In this document: in pieces, positions 12,526 through 22,510 of the stretch
Layout: every line of letters starts with the position of its first letter
How positions within the stretch are numbered: the stretch's first letter is position 1
NCBI GenBank assembly: GCA_012934845.2
Contig: WNNJ02000567.1
Coordinates: forward strand, 62,001 to 126,000
DNA length: 64,000 bases
Direction of reading: 5' to 3'
Origin: Pomphorhynchus laevis
Taxonomy: Eukaryota > Acanthocephala > Palaeacanthocephala > Echinorhynchida > Pomphorhynchidae
Position numbers and translations under genes: made by a program
Notes under the pieces: generated by a model
Database searches by the model: none
What the model saw: the letters and a program-made list of their open reading frames with translations, nothing else
What the model was told of the DNA's origin: nothing

Positions 12526-12948
12526 GAATAGTTGCTAGGTCACACGAGGTGACTTTCGCATTGGAAACCAGCTACAGAATCCTTCCTTCATGATATCCAA
12601 TTCCATACACCCTGACTACTATAGGGTGTATGGAATTGGATATCATGAAGGAAGGATTCTGTAGCTGGTTTCCAATGCGAAAGTCACCTCGTGTGACCTA
12701 GCAACTATTCGTTACACGATTCCAATCGATCTTCATGATCTCAAACGGTAAAATCTATAATAAGCATGCCAGAGAAGCATCTCGGACAATGCAGTTTCTG
12801 GATATCATGATGGAAGGTTTCATATACTGTGTGAAATCTGGTAATCCTGGATTCGTAGCCTAGCAGTCAAGAGCGCAAGCCAAGTACGGAGAGCGACAGC
12901 TCGAATCTCGGATAAGTCAAATTTCAAAAGGCGAAGAGTTGGTAGTCA

Positions 12949-13038
12949 GCCTTCTGACGAGCCCGGGGCTACCAACATGTGGCAAAAAGCGGGCGAAACG
13001 AAAACGGTTGTGGCAATGGCGCCGTTAGTAGTCAGGGT
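12949..13038 (+). ncRNA. Hammerhead ribozyme, family C (intact core)
   Basis: Type I layout. Stem I is GCCTT with AGGGT, including two G.U pairs. The core CTGACGA fits CUGANGA. Stem II is GCCCG with CGGGC and a long loop. GAAA follows, then stem III as AC/GT plus a distal CGG-rich helix, then the cleavage triplet GTC at 13031-13033. Predicted scission is after 13033. Confidence 0.7.
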
Positions 13039-13196
13039 GTATGGAATTGGATATCATGAAGGAAGGATTCTGTAGCTGGTTTTCAATGCGAAAGTCACCT
13101 CGTGTGACCTAGCAACTATTCGTTACATAAATAAGAATCCATCAAAGGATCACCAGTCCCGATTCCAATCGATCTTCATGATCTCAAACGGTAAAA

Positions 13197-13198
<2 letters not shown>

Positions 13199-13246
<48 letters not shown>
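13199..13246. repeat. (TA)n microsatellite
   Basis: Pure TA run joining a truncated family C monomer to the family B dimer. Confidence 0.95.
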
Positions 13247-13247
<1 letters not shown>

Positions 13248-13363
13248 TGCCGAATCACTTTTGTGATCGCCTGTGGACTTAAAGGTCGTGTTGTAATAAT
13301 CATCCTTGTGATGAACCCTTCTAAACTGTGGTGAAGGATCTCTGAACACTCTTAAAATCTGGA

Positions 13364-13403
13364 CCCTACTGATGAAGCTCAATAAGCAGAAACCGGTCTA
13401 GGG
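13364..13403 (+). ncRNA. Hammerhead ribozyme, family B copy 1
   Basis: 40 nt. Stem I is CCCTA with TAGGG (perfect). Core CTGATGA is at 13369-13375. Stem II is GCT/AGC with loop CAATA and an A.A mismatch next to the core. GAAA follows, then a two-pair stem III (AC/GT, loop CG) and triplet GTC with predicted cleavage after 13398. The tiny stem III is typical of Penelope/retrozyme hammerheads, which often act as dimers. Confidence 0.8.
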
Positions 13404-13656
13404 ATTTGATTGATGATGGACTGTGATGGTTTCCAATACCCAGTTTTGTCCGTTTCCCCCGTTTACTAATTAGTAACAACTATAATGCCGTATCGCTCTG
13501 CGATCCGGGGGCAGGCTGCAAAAATATTTATATAATATACTGCCGAATCACTTTTGTGATCGCCTGTGGACTTGAAGGTCGTGTTGTAATAATCATCCTT
13601 GTGATGAACCCTTCTAAACTGTGGTGGAGGATCTCTGAACACTCTTAAAATCTGGA

Positions 13657-13696
13657 CCCTACTGATGAAGCTCAATAAGCAGAAACCGGTCTAGGG
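13657..13696 (+). ncRNA. Hammerhead ribozyme, family B copy 2
   Basis: Identical in sequence and pairing to the copy 293 bp upstream; predicted cleavage after 13691. Confidence 0.8.
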
Positions 13697-13769
13697 ATTT
13701 GATTGATGATGGACTGTGATGGTTTCCAATACCCAGTTTTGTCCGTTTCCCCGTTTACTAATTAGTAAC

Positions 13770-13772
<3 letters not shown>

Positions 13773-13823
<51 letters not shown>
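13773..13823. repeat. (TA)n microsatellite
   Basis: TA run between the family B dimer and an inverted family C monomer. With the run at 13199 it brackets the dimer. Confidence 0.95.
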
Positions 13824-13826
<3 letters not shown>

Positions 13827-13980
13827 ATCGTATGAGATCATGAAGATCGATTGAAATCGGGACTGGTGATCCTTTGATGGATGCTTATTTATGTAATGAA
13901 TAGTTGCTAGGTCACACGAGGTGACTTTCGCATTGAAAACCAGCTACAGAATCCTTCCTTCATGATATCCAATTCCATAC

Positions 13981-14070
13981 ACCCTGACTACTAACGGCCA
14001 CATTGCCACAGCCGTTTTCGTTTCGCCCGCTTTTTGCCACATGTTGGTAGCCCCGGGCTCATCAGAAGGC
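13981..14070 (-). ncRNA. Hammerhead ribozyme, family C (intact core, minus)
   Basis: The best family C example. Minus-strand order: GCCTT, CTGATGA (14059-14065), stem II GCCCG...CGGGC, GAAAC, stem III with distal AACGGC/GCCGTT, GTC (13986-13988), AGGGT (13981-13985). All canonical core residues are present. Confidence 0.75.
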
Positions 14071-14422
14071 TGACTACCAACTCTTCGCCTTTTGAAATTT
14101 AACTTATCCGAGATTCGAGCTGTCGCTCTCCGTACTTGACTTGCGCTCTTGACTGCTAGACTACGAATCCAGGATTACCAGATTTCACACAGTATATGAA
14201 ACCTTTCATCATGATATCCAGAAACTGCATTGTCCGAGATGCTCTCTGGCATGCTTATTATAGATTGTATCGTATGAGATCATGAAGATCGATTGAAATC
14301 GGGACTGGTGATCCTTTGATGGATGCTTATTTATGTAATGAATAGTTGCTAGGTCACACGAGGTGACTTTCGCATTGAAAACCAGCTACAGAATCATTCC
14401 TTCATGATATCCAATTCCATAC

Positions 14423-14521
14423 ACCCTGACTACTAACGGCCGCATTGTCACGGCCGTTTTCGTTTCGCCCGCTTTTTGCCACATGTTGGTAGCCCCGGGC
14501 TCATAGAAGGCTGAGGACCAA
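14423..14521 (-). ncRNA. Hammerhead ribozyme, family C, degenerate
   Basis: The GTC and GAAAC blocks are kept, but the CTGATGA box has lost a base (reads CTATGA), so it is probably inactive. Confidence 0.6.
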
Positions 14522-15213
14522 CTGTTCGCCTTTTGAAATTTGACTTATCCGAGATTCGAGCTGTCGCTCTTCGTACTTGGCTTGCGCTCTTGACTGCTAG
14601 GCTACGAATCCAGGATTACCAGATTTCACACAGTATATGAAACCATCCATCATGATTTCCAGAAACTGCATTGTCCGAGATGCTCTCTGGCATGCTTGTT
14701 ATAGATTGTATCGTATGAGATCATGAAGATCGATTGAAATCGGGACTGGTGATCCTTTGATGGATGCTTATTTATGTAATGAATAGTTGCTAGGTCACAC
14801 GAGGTGACTTTCGCATTGAAAACCAGCTACAGAATCCTTCCTTCATGATATCCAATTCCATACACCCTGACTACTAACGGCCACATTGCCACAGCCGTTT
14901 TCGTTTCGCCCGCTTTTTGCCACAGCGGCTTTTTGCCACTATTCATTACATAAATAAGCATCCATCAAAGGATCACCAGTCCCGATTTCAATCGATCTTC
15001 ATGATCTCATACGATTCAATCTATAATAAGCATGCCACAGAGCATCTCGGACAATGCAGTTTCTGGATATCATGATGGACGGTTTCATATACTGTCTGAA
15101 ATCTGGTAATCCTGGATTCGTAGCCTAGCAGTCAAGAGCGCAAGCCAAGTAAGGAGAGCGACAGCTCGAATCTTGGATAAGTCACATTTCAAAAGGCGAA
15201 GAGTTGGTAGTCA

Positions 15214-15302
15214 GTCTTCTGGTGAGCCCGAGGCTACCAACATGTGGTAAAAAGGGGCGAAACGAAAACGGCTGTGGCAATGTGGCCGTTAGTAGTCAGG
15301 GT
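15214..15302 (+). ncRNA. Hammerhead ribozyme, family C, degenerate
   Basis: The core reads CTGGTGA (essential A6 changed) and stem II is weakened. GTC and AGGGT are kept (15295-15302). Likely inactive. Confidence 0.6.
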
Positions 15303-15561
15303 GTATGGAATTGGATATCATGAAGGAAGGATTCTGTAGCTGGTTTTCAATGCGAAAGTCACCTCGTGTGACCTAGCAACTATTCATTACATAAATAAGC
15401 ATCCATCAAAGGATCACCAGTCCCGATTTCAATCGATCTTCATGATCTCATACGATACAATCTATAATAAGCATGCCAGAGAGCATCTCGGACAATGCAG
15501 TTTCTGGATATCATGATGGAAGGTTTCATATACTGTGTGAAATCTGGTAATCCTGGATTCG

Positions 15562-15614
15562 TAGCCTAGCAGTCAAGAGCGCAAGCCAAGTACGGAGAGC
15601 GACAGCTCGAATCT
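15562..15614 (+). promoter_or_regulatory. tRNA-like Pol III A and B boxes in family C monomer (representative copy)
   Basis: The A box TAGCCTAGCAG (15562-15572) fits TRGYNNARNNG exactly. The B box AGCTCGAATCT (15604-15614) differs from GGTTCGANTCC at three places. The 42-bp spacing is that of a tRNA gene. The ribozyme starts about 40 bp downstream, so a Pol III transcript would run through it. The same block occurs in the other monomers (for example 12849-12918 plus, about 14100-14170 minus, about 55435-55510 minus). Confidence 0.6.
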
Positions 15615-15654
15615 CGGATAAGTCAAATTTCAAAAGGCGAAGAGTTAGTAGTCA

Positions 15655-15743
15655 GCCTTCTGATGAGCCCGGGCTACCAACATGTGGCAAAAAGCGGGCG
15701 AAACGAAAACGGCTGTGGCAATGTGGCCGTAAGTAGTCAGGGT
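15655..15743 (+). ncRNA. Hammerhead ribozyme, family C (intact core)
   Basis: GCCTT, CTGATGA (15660-15666), stem II GCCCG/CGGGC, GAAA (15700-15703), GTC (15736-15738), AGGGT. One base change (T to A) in the distal part of stem III. Predicted cleavage after 15738. Confidence 0.72.
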
Positions 15744-15826
15744 GTATGGAATTGGATATCATGAAGGAAGGATTCTGTAGCTGGTTTTCAATGCGAAAGT
15801 CACCTCGTGTGACCTAGCAACTATTC

Positions 15827-15827
<1 letters not shown>

Positions 15828-15910
<83 letters not shown>
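15828..15910. repeat. (TA)n microsatellite
   Basis: An 80-bp TA run where the family C array meets the gypsy RT fossil. Open frames across it are artefacts of the repeat. Confidence 0.95.
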
Positions 15911-15913
<3 letters not shown>

Positions 15914-17700
15914 GAAAAATAGCAGGAGCTGATGCAATTCCGAATGGCAACTTCGTAAATTTAAAGTACCCCAGCGGTGTAAATACTGAAGTAAAAACCT
16001 GGCTTTCGGCACACACTTTCATTTGTTGATAGCCATTTTCAAGTCAATTCGTGGATATTTATTTCCTTTTACCATCTGACTTGCGATACTGTCAAATGTA
16101 GGCATTTCATACCTTTCTCCTTAATATGTGGATTTATCGTGACTCGAAAATCGGCTCTCAATCGAATACCTCCGTTTTTTTTGCGTACCACAACCAGCGG
16201 TGTGACCCAGCTTACATATTCTGTCTGTACTTCGACCATAGTCCCTTCCTTAACCATCCTTTCGATTTCTTGGATTGATCTTGCCTTCATTGGCAAAGGA
16301 ATTCTTCTACAGCCATCGAATAGGTTACACGTCATGTTGAACTGAAACTGCTTAATGATGCCTATTCCATCACTGAAATGGTCTCCATATTTACCCAACA
16401 CATTGGATAATTTAATATTTTCGTGCCCAGTGTGTTGTATTGTCGACAGTGCACTCAGCTTTCTTTGACAAAATGACACACCAGGCTGCATGTTGAAGTT
16501 CAAAGCTAAAATCCATGAAATTCCAAACAATGGTTGCGTATCCTAATGTTCTACGACGGTTACTGGTAAAACAAGATTTTGTTCCCTGTACTCAACTGTA
16601 ACGTCACATACACTCAGTGGATTTAACACACTTACTCCATATGTTCGTAATCTGTCACATATTCGTAATACCGGCCCCCTATTTGCATCCATATTGACAG
16701 TGGTATTATTGACACCGATGCCCCTGTGTCAAAATCAAATCGAAACGGATTTTGATTGACAAGTATGTCAATCTTTGCTTGCATGTTAATACCTTTTACT
16801 GAATTTATATTATTAACAATATGATTACCGTCGTCATTGTTTGCGAGCAGTTGATCCTCGTATTGTATGTAATAAACTCGTGAACGTATGTTAGATCGAC
16901 GACAGCGAGTGGAGTGTCCTAGTTTTTGACACTGAAAGCATCGAACGTTTTTTGCTGGACAAGTTGAATTATAAGCATGTTCGGATAAACCACATTTTGC
17001 CGCATTATCTGCACATTTATGCATATTAACCATATTCAAAACATCCTGCCAATCAGGATTTTTCATCTGCAAGATTTGTATTCACAATGATTCTGATTGA
17101 ATGTTCAAAATGACTGCATCCCAAATTCGATCATTTGCTGCTTCCTCTAAATTTGTTATTTTATCGTTGAAGAAATGACATTCTTTGCCTGCATTTTGAC
17201 ACGTGCGATGAAGTCATTGTATGTTTCACCTATGTTCTTGACCAGTTTACTAAAACCATAACGAGCCATTACAATGTTAGATTCTTTATGAAAATAGCCA
17301 TTAAATCTTTAAATAATTTCCGTAAAGTTTATTTGGTCCAAATCATTAACTGCCAAACTATCAGCAATCAAATTGTATGTGTGCGGATCAATCCATGTTA
17401 GCATTAGCACCTCCTTCCTTTCATCTTCAACATCATTTGCCTTGAAATGCAATTTAGCTTACTATAATAATTGTCCCAAGTTTGTTCATCGCTGTTGTAC
17501 TCTCGAAATGAGGGTATTGTTCGATGACTGTGTCACGTTCAACCCACTTCCGTTATAAGCGGTTGATGATAGTGTCCGCTGCAATAAATCGACGATCGCA
17601 CTCTGACCACTTTGTTGACTGTAAACCAATGTAAATAGCTCATGTACACTAACCTCATTTAAGCCATCACCCTCGTCGCCAATTGAAACAGACATATATG

Positions 17701-18400
17701 AAGCTTGTTTTTAAACCAACGTACAACCAAAAAACTTTTAAAGTTTATAGATACTGTCTTATGTGTGTACGATTGCACTGAGAATCCCAGCCATTAAAGG
17801 CACCGTTGAACTGTTGCAAACTATGCAGCGATTCGGCATGTTTGATGTGTAAGCGTAAACGCTACACACAAATGCAACAACCCATTCCTTACAAGGAGGA
17901 ACTGCTATGTTATCAGGTTTCGGGACTTATTCCTCGACCCAGCGGGGCCAAGCACGTGATAATGACGTATTTCCTCAAATTAAATTTGATTATCTAGTAT
18001 CTTATTCAAATACAAAGCATATTGTTTATTATCCATAAAAATCTTTCGCTTAATATTTTAAATTTATTTTTAATAATATTTTGTTGATTTGTAATTATAA
18101 ATTATAATATAATATATTATATTATATTTTAATACATTATAATTTAAATTTTTATATAATTTTTACAATATTTTGTTAATTTTCTGAAGATGCTTATAGT
18201 TACTAGCGAAATATTAAAATAATTCTTGTTGTCGTTTAACTATACATGATAATTCCTAGAAATAAAAAATAAATATAGATCAGGATGGATATATTTCTAA
18301 TGGTTTATAATTGCGGAAAAATAAGAATGTCGTATCAATAATACATAGTTTCAGTATTTCTGACAGCGTTTATATTACCAAAAAAGGTTCACAGGTCAAC
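17701..18400. other. Non-coding stretch after the gypsy fossil
   Basis: A moderately GC-rich patch at about 17810-17970 (contains CGAGGAATAAGTCCCGAAAC on the minus strand) may be untranslated sequence of the fossil element. The rest is AT-rich. No gene seen. Confidence 0.4.
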
Positions 18401-18402
18401 GT

Positions 18403-18560
18403 AGACTCAGATAACTGAGTATATGTATTTTATTATTTATAAATTATAATAAATAATAAATATTATTAATAAATATTAATAAATAATAAATAATTATATA
18501 ATATTTGAACATTAAATATTTATATAAGAATATAATTTATAATTAAAATTTAAAGAAAAA
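18403..18560. repeat. Short AT-rich repeat with palindromic GACTCAGATAACTGAGT end, copy 3
   Basis: Begins GACTCAGATAACTGAGTATA and ends TAATTAAAATTTAAAG. It pairs with the copy at 10.36-10.51 kb. It directly abuts the 3'-truncated CR1-like LINE. Confidence 0.45.
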
Positions 18561-21500
18561 GCAATCATAAATAAAATTCAAACTTAAAATGCAAGTTCGT
18601 TTACACAATTTTGAAGGGTTTCCCTTATACCCTTCACGGACGAAGGGTTTAAGAGAAAGGTGATCACCGAAATGGAACCCTAAGAAATTGGCATTGTGTA
18701 CTATGGGAATGAACGATGAGGCAAAATATACGGTGGGAGGATATATGTTTGGTATACGGGGGAGGATCCACATTATTCTAGACTTGTCGGGGTTTAGAAT
18801 GAGATGGAGATTGGAGAGAAGTTCGTAGATAGAAGAAAGACAGTTGGAGGCAGAAATGCCGATATCGTGTATGCGATGTGCGGGTGCATGAGCATAGATA
18901 AGGATGTCATCGGCGTATTGCATGACGTTAAAGGAAAACGGTTTGATAAACGGAGAGAGATCGCCAAGCAGAAGAGAGAAAAGCAGCGGACCTAGGACTG
19001 AACCTTGTGGGACCCGGCAAAATATATATGGATGGGAGGGAAGGATGATGAATTATAACAGACGCGAAAGGAACGGTCGGATAGATATGAGACAAACCAG
19101 GCTACGGAAGAAGAAAAGCCGTAATCATAACGAAGGCGATAAAGAAGGACGAAGTGGTCGACAATGTTGAAGGCGGAGGAGAGGTCGAGGGAGATGAGAA
19201 GACTATATAGAGCCTTGCCTCGAGAAAAGAGTAAGTCGTTGTAAACTTTCATGCAGGCGATTTCTGTGTAGTGATTAAAGCGGAAAGCGGTTTGGAAAGG
19301 AGGGTACAGATTGGATGACGAGAGAATAGCGTTGACCTGTATTAAGATGAGGCGTTCTAAGAGCTTAGAAAGAGTAGTGAGTAGTGAAATGGGGCGATAG
19401 CTTGAAGGAAGGGAGGGGTCGAGCGATTGTTTCTTTAGTAGGGGACGAACGATTGCGGATTTCCAATGTGAAGGGAAGATACGACTGCGGATGGACGAGT
19501 TAAGCAAGGTTGTAGAAAAGGGGATATCGATAAGCATATGGATTTAAGTATGTGGGTAGGCAGGGGATCGGTAGGTGAGGTTTTGCTGGGCAAGGACATG
19601 AGAACAACTGAGATTTTGGAAGGTGAGACAAGGAGAAGATAAAGAGTTCCGAAAGAATGAGGCTAGACGTGGCAGAGTGGGATAGGATGGAGATCGGGGT
19701 GTGAGAGAGCAACGTGGATACTTTGGTCTGGAGAAATGACGAATAATCATGGGGATTGATGTTGCACTGCCGAGAGAAGCGAGCAAGGATTGAGTTAAAA
19801 GTATGCCATAGAGTCCTTAGAGTTGAATAAAGTGATGATTTTATGCTGCCAGAAGGAGTTGCATTTGGTACGTAGTAGGTGGAGATGAGACCGCCGATGA
19901 GCAAGATAAGTATCACGGAAAGACGGAGTGATCGAGCGGAAATCACCTCTGAGAGAGCGGTGATATACTCGAAAAGCATAACGGAGTCGACGCTTTGAAA
20001 GTTGGCGCTGAATGTCAAACCATGGGACACGGTGCAAGCGATGGTGTGGGTGAGGCTTTAAGGGCAAGAGAAGATCGAGAATGGATGTGAGTTCAGAGTC
20101 GAAAAGAAAGGCAAGATCGTGAGGAGAGAAATATGTTATTGTTAGATAGGATAGAGACGATTTGTGTAATGCAGAGATGAGAAGGGAGAGGTCAATATTT
20201 CTCCAAGAGCGACGTAGGATTGTAGGTGTGTGAGGAGGGGTATGGTTGTGAGTGAGATCAAGTGTGACGAGAAAGTGATCGGATAGACCAGGATCGAAAA
20301 TGGACAGTGAGGTGTAGGCAGCAAAATGATTGGAGACAGCGATTATGTCGAGTGCCCCACCAAGGATATGTGTCGGGGGCAGTGGAGATGGGTTTGTAGT
20401 TATAGTTGGATAGAATGTTGATGAACTGGATGGACTCGGTGGAAGCGGGGCGGTCGAGGCGGATGTTGAAGTCGCCAAGAACTATTGAAGGGATTGAGGA
20501 CAGAAAACATTGAGACAGAAGATCAGCGAGTTCGGTAAAAAATAAGGAGGTAGGAGCTGATGAATCATGACGGTATACAATGGCGAGATCTAGAGTGATC
20601 GGGTTAGAAGAACGACAAGTGATCAGTTCAAAAGAGCAAGGACTGAAAGGGGAAGTGATTTTGCGAATAGACGCGGGGTGACGGGCGAATGCGACAATGC
20701 CGCCATGATTAGAGAATTTAGAAGGGGATTTGCTGAGAGGGGCGAGCGGATTCGACTAGTGAGCCACCGGCAGAGAGCAAACGGCAGATGGAGAGGTCGT
20801 CAGAATCGGAGTGCCAGGATTCGGTGAGGCAAAAGACATCGATAGATTGCTTAGTGAATAGGTTAAGGATGAGATTGGATTTATTGGGAATAGATCTAGT
20901 GCTGAGGAAGCCGAGGCGGAAATTGTGTGTGGTGGTGATAGGGACTAGTGGAGAAAACACATAGGGGAGATGGAGCGCCATCGAATTTTTGGGCGGGTGT
21001 GGACAACTTGAAAATTTCCGTCAATGTTTCTGATCGAGAGAGTTGTTTCGCCGTTTTCCTCGCGACGCCGTTTTTCGATGCGGGCAGATGAGAGTTGAGC
21101 GATTTCGGAGGAGGTGCGATCGGAGAAAATGCGAGTGGCTGAAGAGGACATGAGTTTGAATCGTTGGGAGAGGACAGAAGACGCGTGAGAGCAATGCTTA
21201 AAAACAATTTTTAGGAGAGGGGGCTAGGAAGGATTAGATTGAGAAGATTTATTTTGGTGGGTGAATGCGACAGGAGAGATGTTGTTGAAAAGGGATGGTT
21301 TATCTGCAGGAACAAGAGACGAGAGGATGGATCTGAATGCGGAAACATCGTGGTCGAGACGTTCTTGTGGAGATAAAGAGGTGGAAGGAGATATATTAGT
21401 GACGATGACGCAACGATTGCGAGAAGGAAAGCGTTTTCGTAAAGGAGAACGAGTAACGTGAGTTGGTGAGATCACGATAGGAGAGCTGGGAGTTGAGGAT

Positions 21501-22075
21501 ATCAAGGGAGTAGGTTTAACAGCGGAAGACAAAGAGGATTTGGATAATATAGAGGGTGGTGAGCGATGTGAGGAAAGGTTATGAGTGGAAGGATTGTGGA
21601 GGTTGGTGGAGGTGATTTTGATTGAGGGATGTAGGTTATTGAGAAACGAGACATAAGGGAAGATCCAGGTGTGTCGGAAAGTGAAGACATAGGATTAGAA
21701 GTGCATGTGATGACAGGATCAGTGGGTTGACAAAGGATATCAGAAACGACTGACTGGAGTGGTTTGAGTGGACACGTAGGAGGTTGATATGTTCTTATGG
21801 GAGAGGTCGCGTATGAGTTTGTTGGCACAAAAGCCGCATAGGAAGTCGTCTTTAGACTTACTGCTGTCGCATGCGATTGTAGTCCAGACGCTGCAGTCGT
21901 GTGCCGAGCACTGTACTTGTAGTTGACACAGTTGGTGTCGGTCGTAGATGTATTCTTACGTCCTCCCATCGACGTCCTAAAGTGTTAAAACTGTTAAATT
22001 TGCTGATTTGATCTGGAACTGGATTGATCTGGAACTGGATTGATCTGGAACTGGATTGATCTGGAACTGGATTGA
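18560..22075 (-). mobile_element. CR1-like LINE, two ORFs, decayed and 3'-truncated
   Basis: A minus-strand LINE. Four copies of a 16-bp unit GATCTGGAACTGGATT (22010-22073) mark its 5' UTR. ORF1 starts MGGRKNTSTT at 21969 and continues through a low-complexity region into an RRM-like block at about 21224-21460 (RCVIVTNISPS). ORF2 shows an endonuclease start (about 20750-20950: STRSIPNKS, FCLTESW), the endonuclease end (about 20230-20330: GALDIIAVSN, LSDHFLVTLDL), RT (18992-19537: RPISLLTTLSKLLERL, LDLSSAFNIVDH) and YADDILIYAH (about 18900). There are several frame changes, so it is dead. The coding strand is very pyrimidine-rich and much richer in GC than its surroundings, a feature shared with the fragment at 32.3 kb. 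The C-terminus and 3' UTR are missing. Confidence 0.85.
22010..22073 (-). repeat. 16-bp tandem repeat x4 in CR1 5' UTR
   Basis: Unit GATCTGGAACTGGATT. Its complement (CCAGTTCCAGATC...) recurs at about 36455-36485 upstream of the second CR1-like copy, which ties the two 5' UTRs together. Confidence 0.85.
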
Positions 22076-22321
22076 TTTATGATTATATGCTATTTATCTC
22101 AAATGTAAGAATTTTAATAACCAAGACAATTGTAGCGTCTTTCTTTATCTTTCCAATGATAAAACGTCTTTCTTTATCTTTCCAATTAAGATGAGTACTT
22201 TATCATTAAAATAACATAAACTGATGGTATACCAGTGAATCCGTATAAGTCACTTGCTTTTTAGTCAATTTTAGTTTTTAAATTCAAATTTGCTGTTACA
22301 TTAGAAAATGTACATAATTAC

Positions 22322-22510
22322 CTCTCCTGCTACTCTTATATGCTGCAATTTTGGCATTAGATCACAGTCCGCTAGTGTTAGATGGTCACCACACAAGAAG
22401 TCTGTTTTATTTTTTGCCAGGAAATCATTTATGTGTAATAGCTCCAACATCAGTGCGCGTTCACGGCTTTCGTATATCTGCTCGTTCGATCGCAATAAAC
22501 CATTGAATTT
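22322..22510 (-). CDS. CLIC-family (EXC-4-like) gene, exon 3
   Basis: 63 codons, phase 0 at both ends, between acceptor AAATTTAG (22511) and donor GTAATT (22321). Encodes KFNGLLRSNEQIYESRERAL, then LLHINDFLAKNKTDFLCGD and HLTLADCDLMPKLQHIRVAGE. The block LTLADCDLMPKLQHI is the CLIC signature in the GST-like C-terminal domain (vertebrate MTLADCNLLPKLHI). The join to exon 2 gives ANVYM-KFNGLL, matching the helix in EXC-4. Together with the neighbouring exons this is the strongest identification of a host gene in the window. Confidence 0.88.

Larger units (their letters stand above)
13248..13772 (+). repeat. Tandem dimer of 293-bp hammerhead repeat (family B)
   Basis: Two direct copies begin TGCCGAATCACTTTTGTG at 13248 and 13541, giving a period of 293 bp. 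The second is cut short by the following TA run. The copies are almost identical, so the dimer is young or homogenised. Each carries one hammerhead (13364-13403, 13657-13696). A small, tandem, ribozyme-bearing unit is the layout of the retrozymes described in plants and animals. Antisense frames across it are not genes. Confidence 0.85.
12526..15829. repeat. Array of 441-bp hammerhead-ribozyme/tRNA-like repeat (family C), both orientations
   Basis: About eight full or partial monomers of one unit, some plus and some minus. In the sense direction each unit starts AGGGTGTATGG, passes CCTAGCAACTATTC, then a tRNA-like block with Pol III A and B boxes, then a hammerhead ribozyme, and ends in GTC just before the next AGGGT. 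The start-to-start distance is about 441 bp (15298 to 15739; 13981 to 14423 on the minus strand). One unit (12623-13033) lacks about 33 bp. The array opens with a near-perfect head-to-head palindrome (12526-12712), contains the 293-bp family B dimer between TA runs, and is bordered on both outer sides by TA runs joined to the same internal site of the repeat (CTATTC[G/A]T). Confidence 0.85.
9030..17700 (-). mobile_element. Ty3/gypsy LTR retrotransposon, fossil, split by insertions
   Basis: An old, badly broken Ty3/gypsy-type element read on the minus strand. From its 5' side it shows a gag-like region with a CCHC knuckle (about 16880-17070), an aspartic-protease-like stretch (about 16640-16800), RT (about 15915-16500 and again about 11700-11960), RNase H (about 11150-11540), the spacer and integrase zinc region (about 10560-11140) and integrase core (about 9030-9480). 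It is interrupted at least twice: a composite of Penelope-like and ribozyme repeats sits inside RT (about 11.97-15.91 kb), and about 1 kb of AT-rich DNA sits inside integrase (about 9.54-10.53 kb). No matching terminal repeats were recognised. Many breaks; clearly dead and probably old. Confidence 0.8.
8744..22321 (-). other. CLIC intron 3 (13.6 kb), filled with retroelements
   Basis: Donor GAG then GTAATT at 22321 and acceptor TTAAG at 8744. It contains the Ty3/gypsy fossil, the Penelope-like end, the ribozyme repeat array and a CR1-like LINE, all described separately. Confidence 0.75.

Noticed and set aside
13176-13675. Two similar minus-strand frames starting MSFISRVQILRVFRD
   Set aside because: They are antisense readings of the two family B ribozyme repeats and run into TA dinucleotides; repetition, not coding selection, explains the likeness.
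15821-16022. Frames with long Tyr-Ile runs
   Set aside because: Created by the (TA)n run fused to gypsy RT sequence.
18804-19170. Plus-strand Arg/Glu-rich frames
   Set aside because: Shadow frames opposite the pyrimidine-rich CR1 coding strand.
20142-20324. Minus-strand frame MLPTPHCPFSILVYP
   Set aside because: Out-of-frame shadow of the CR1 endonuclease region.
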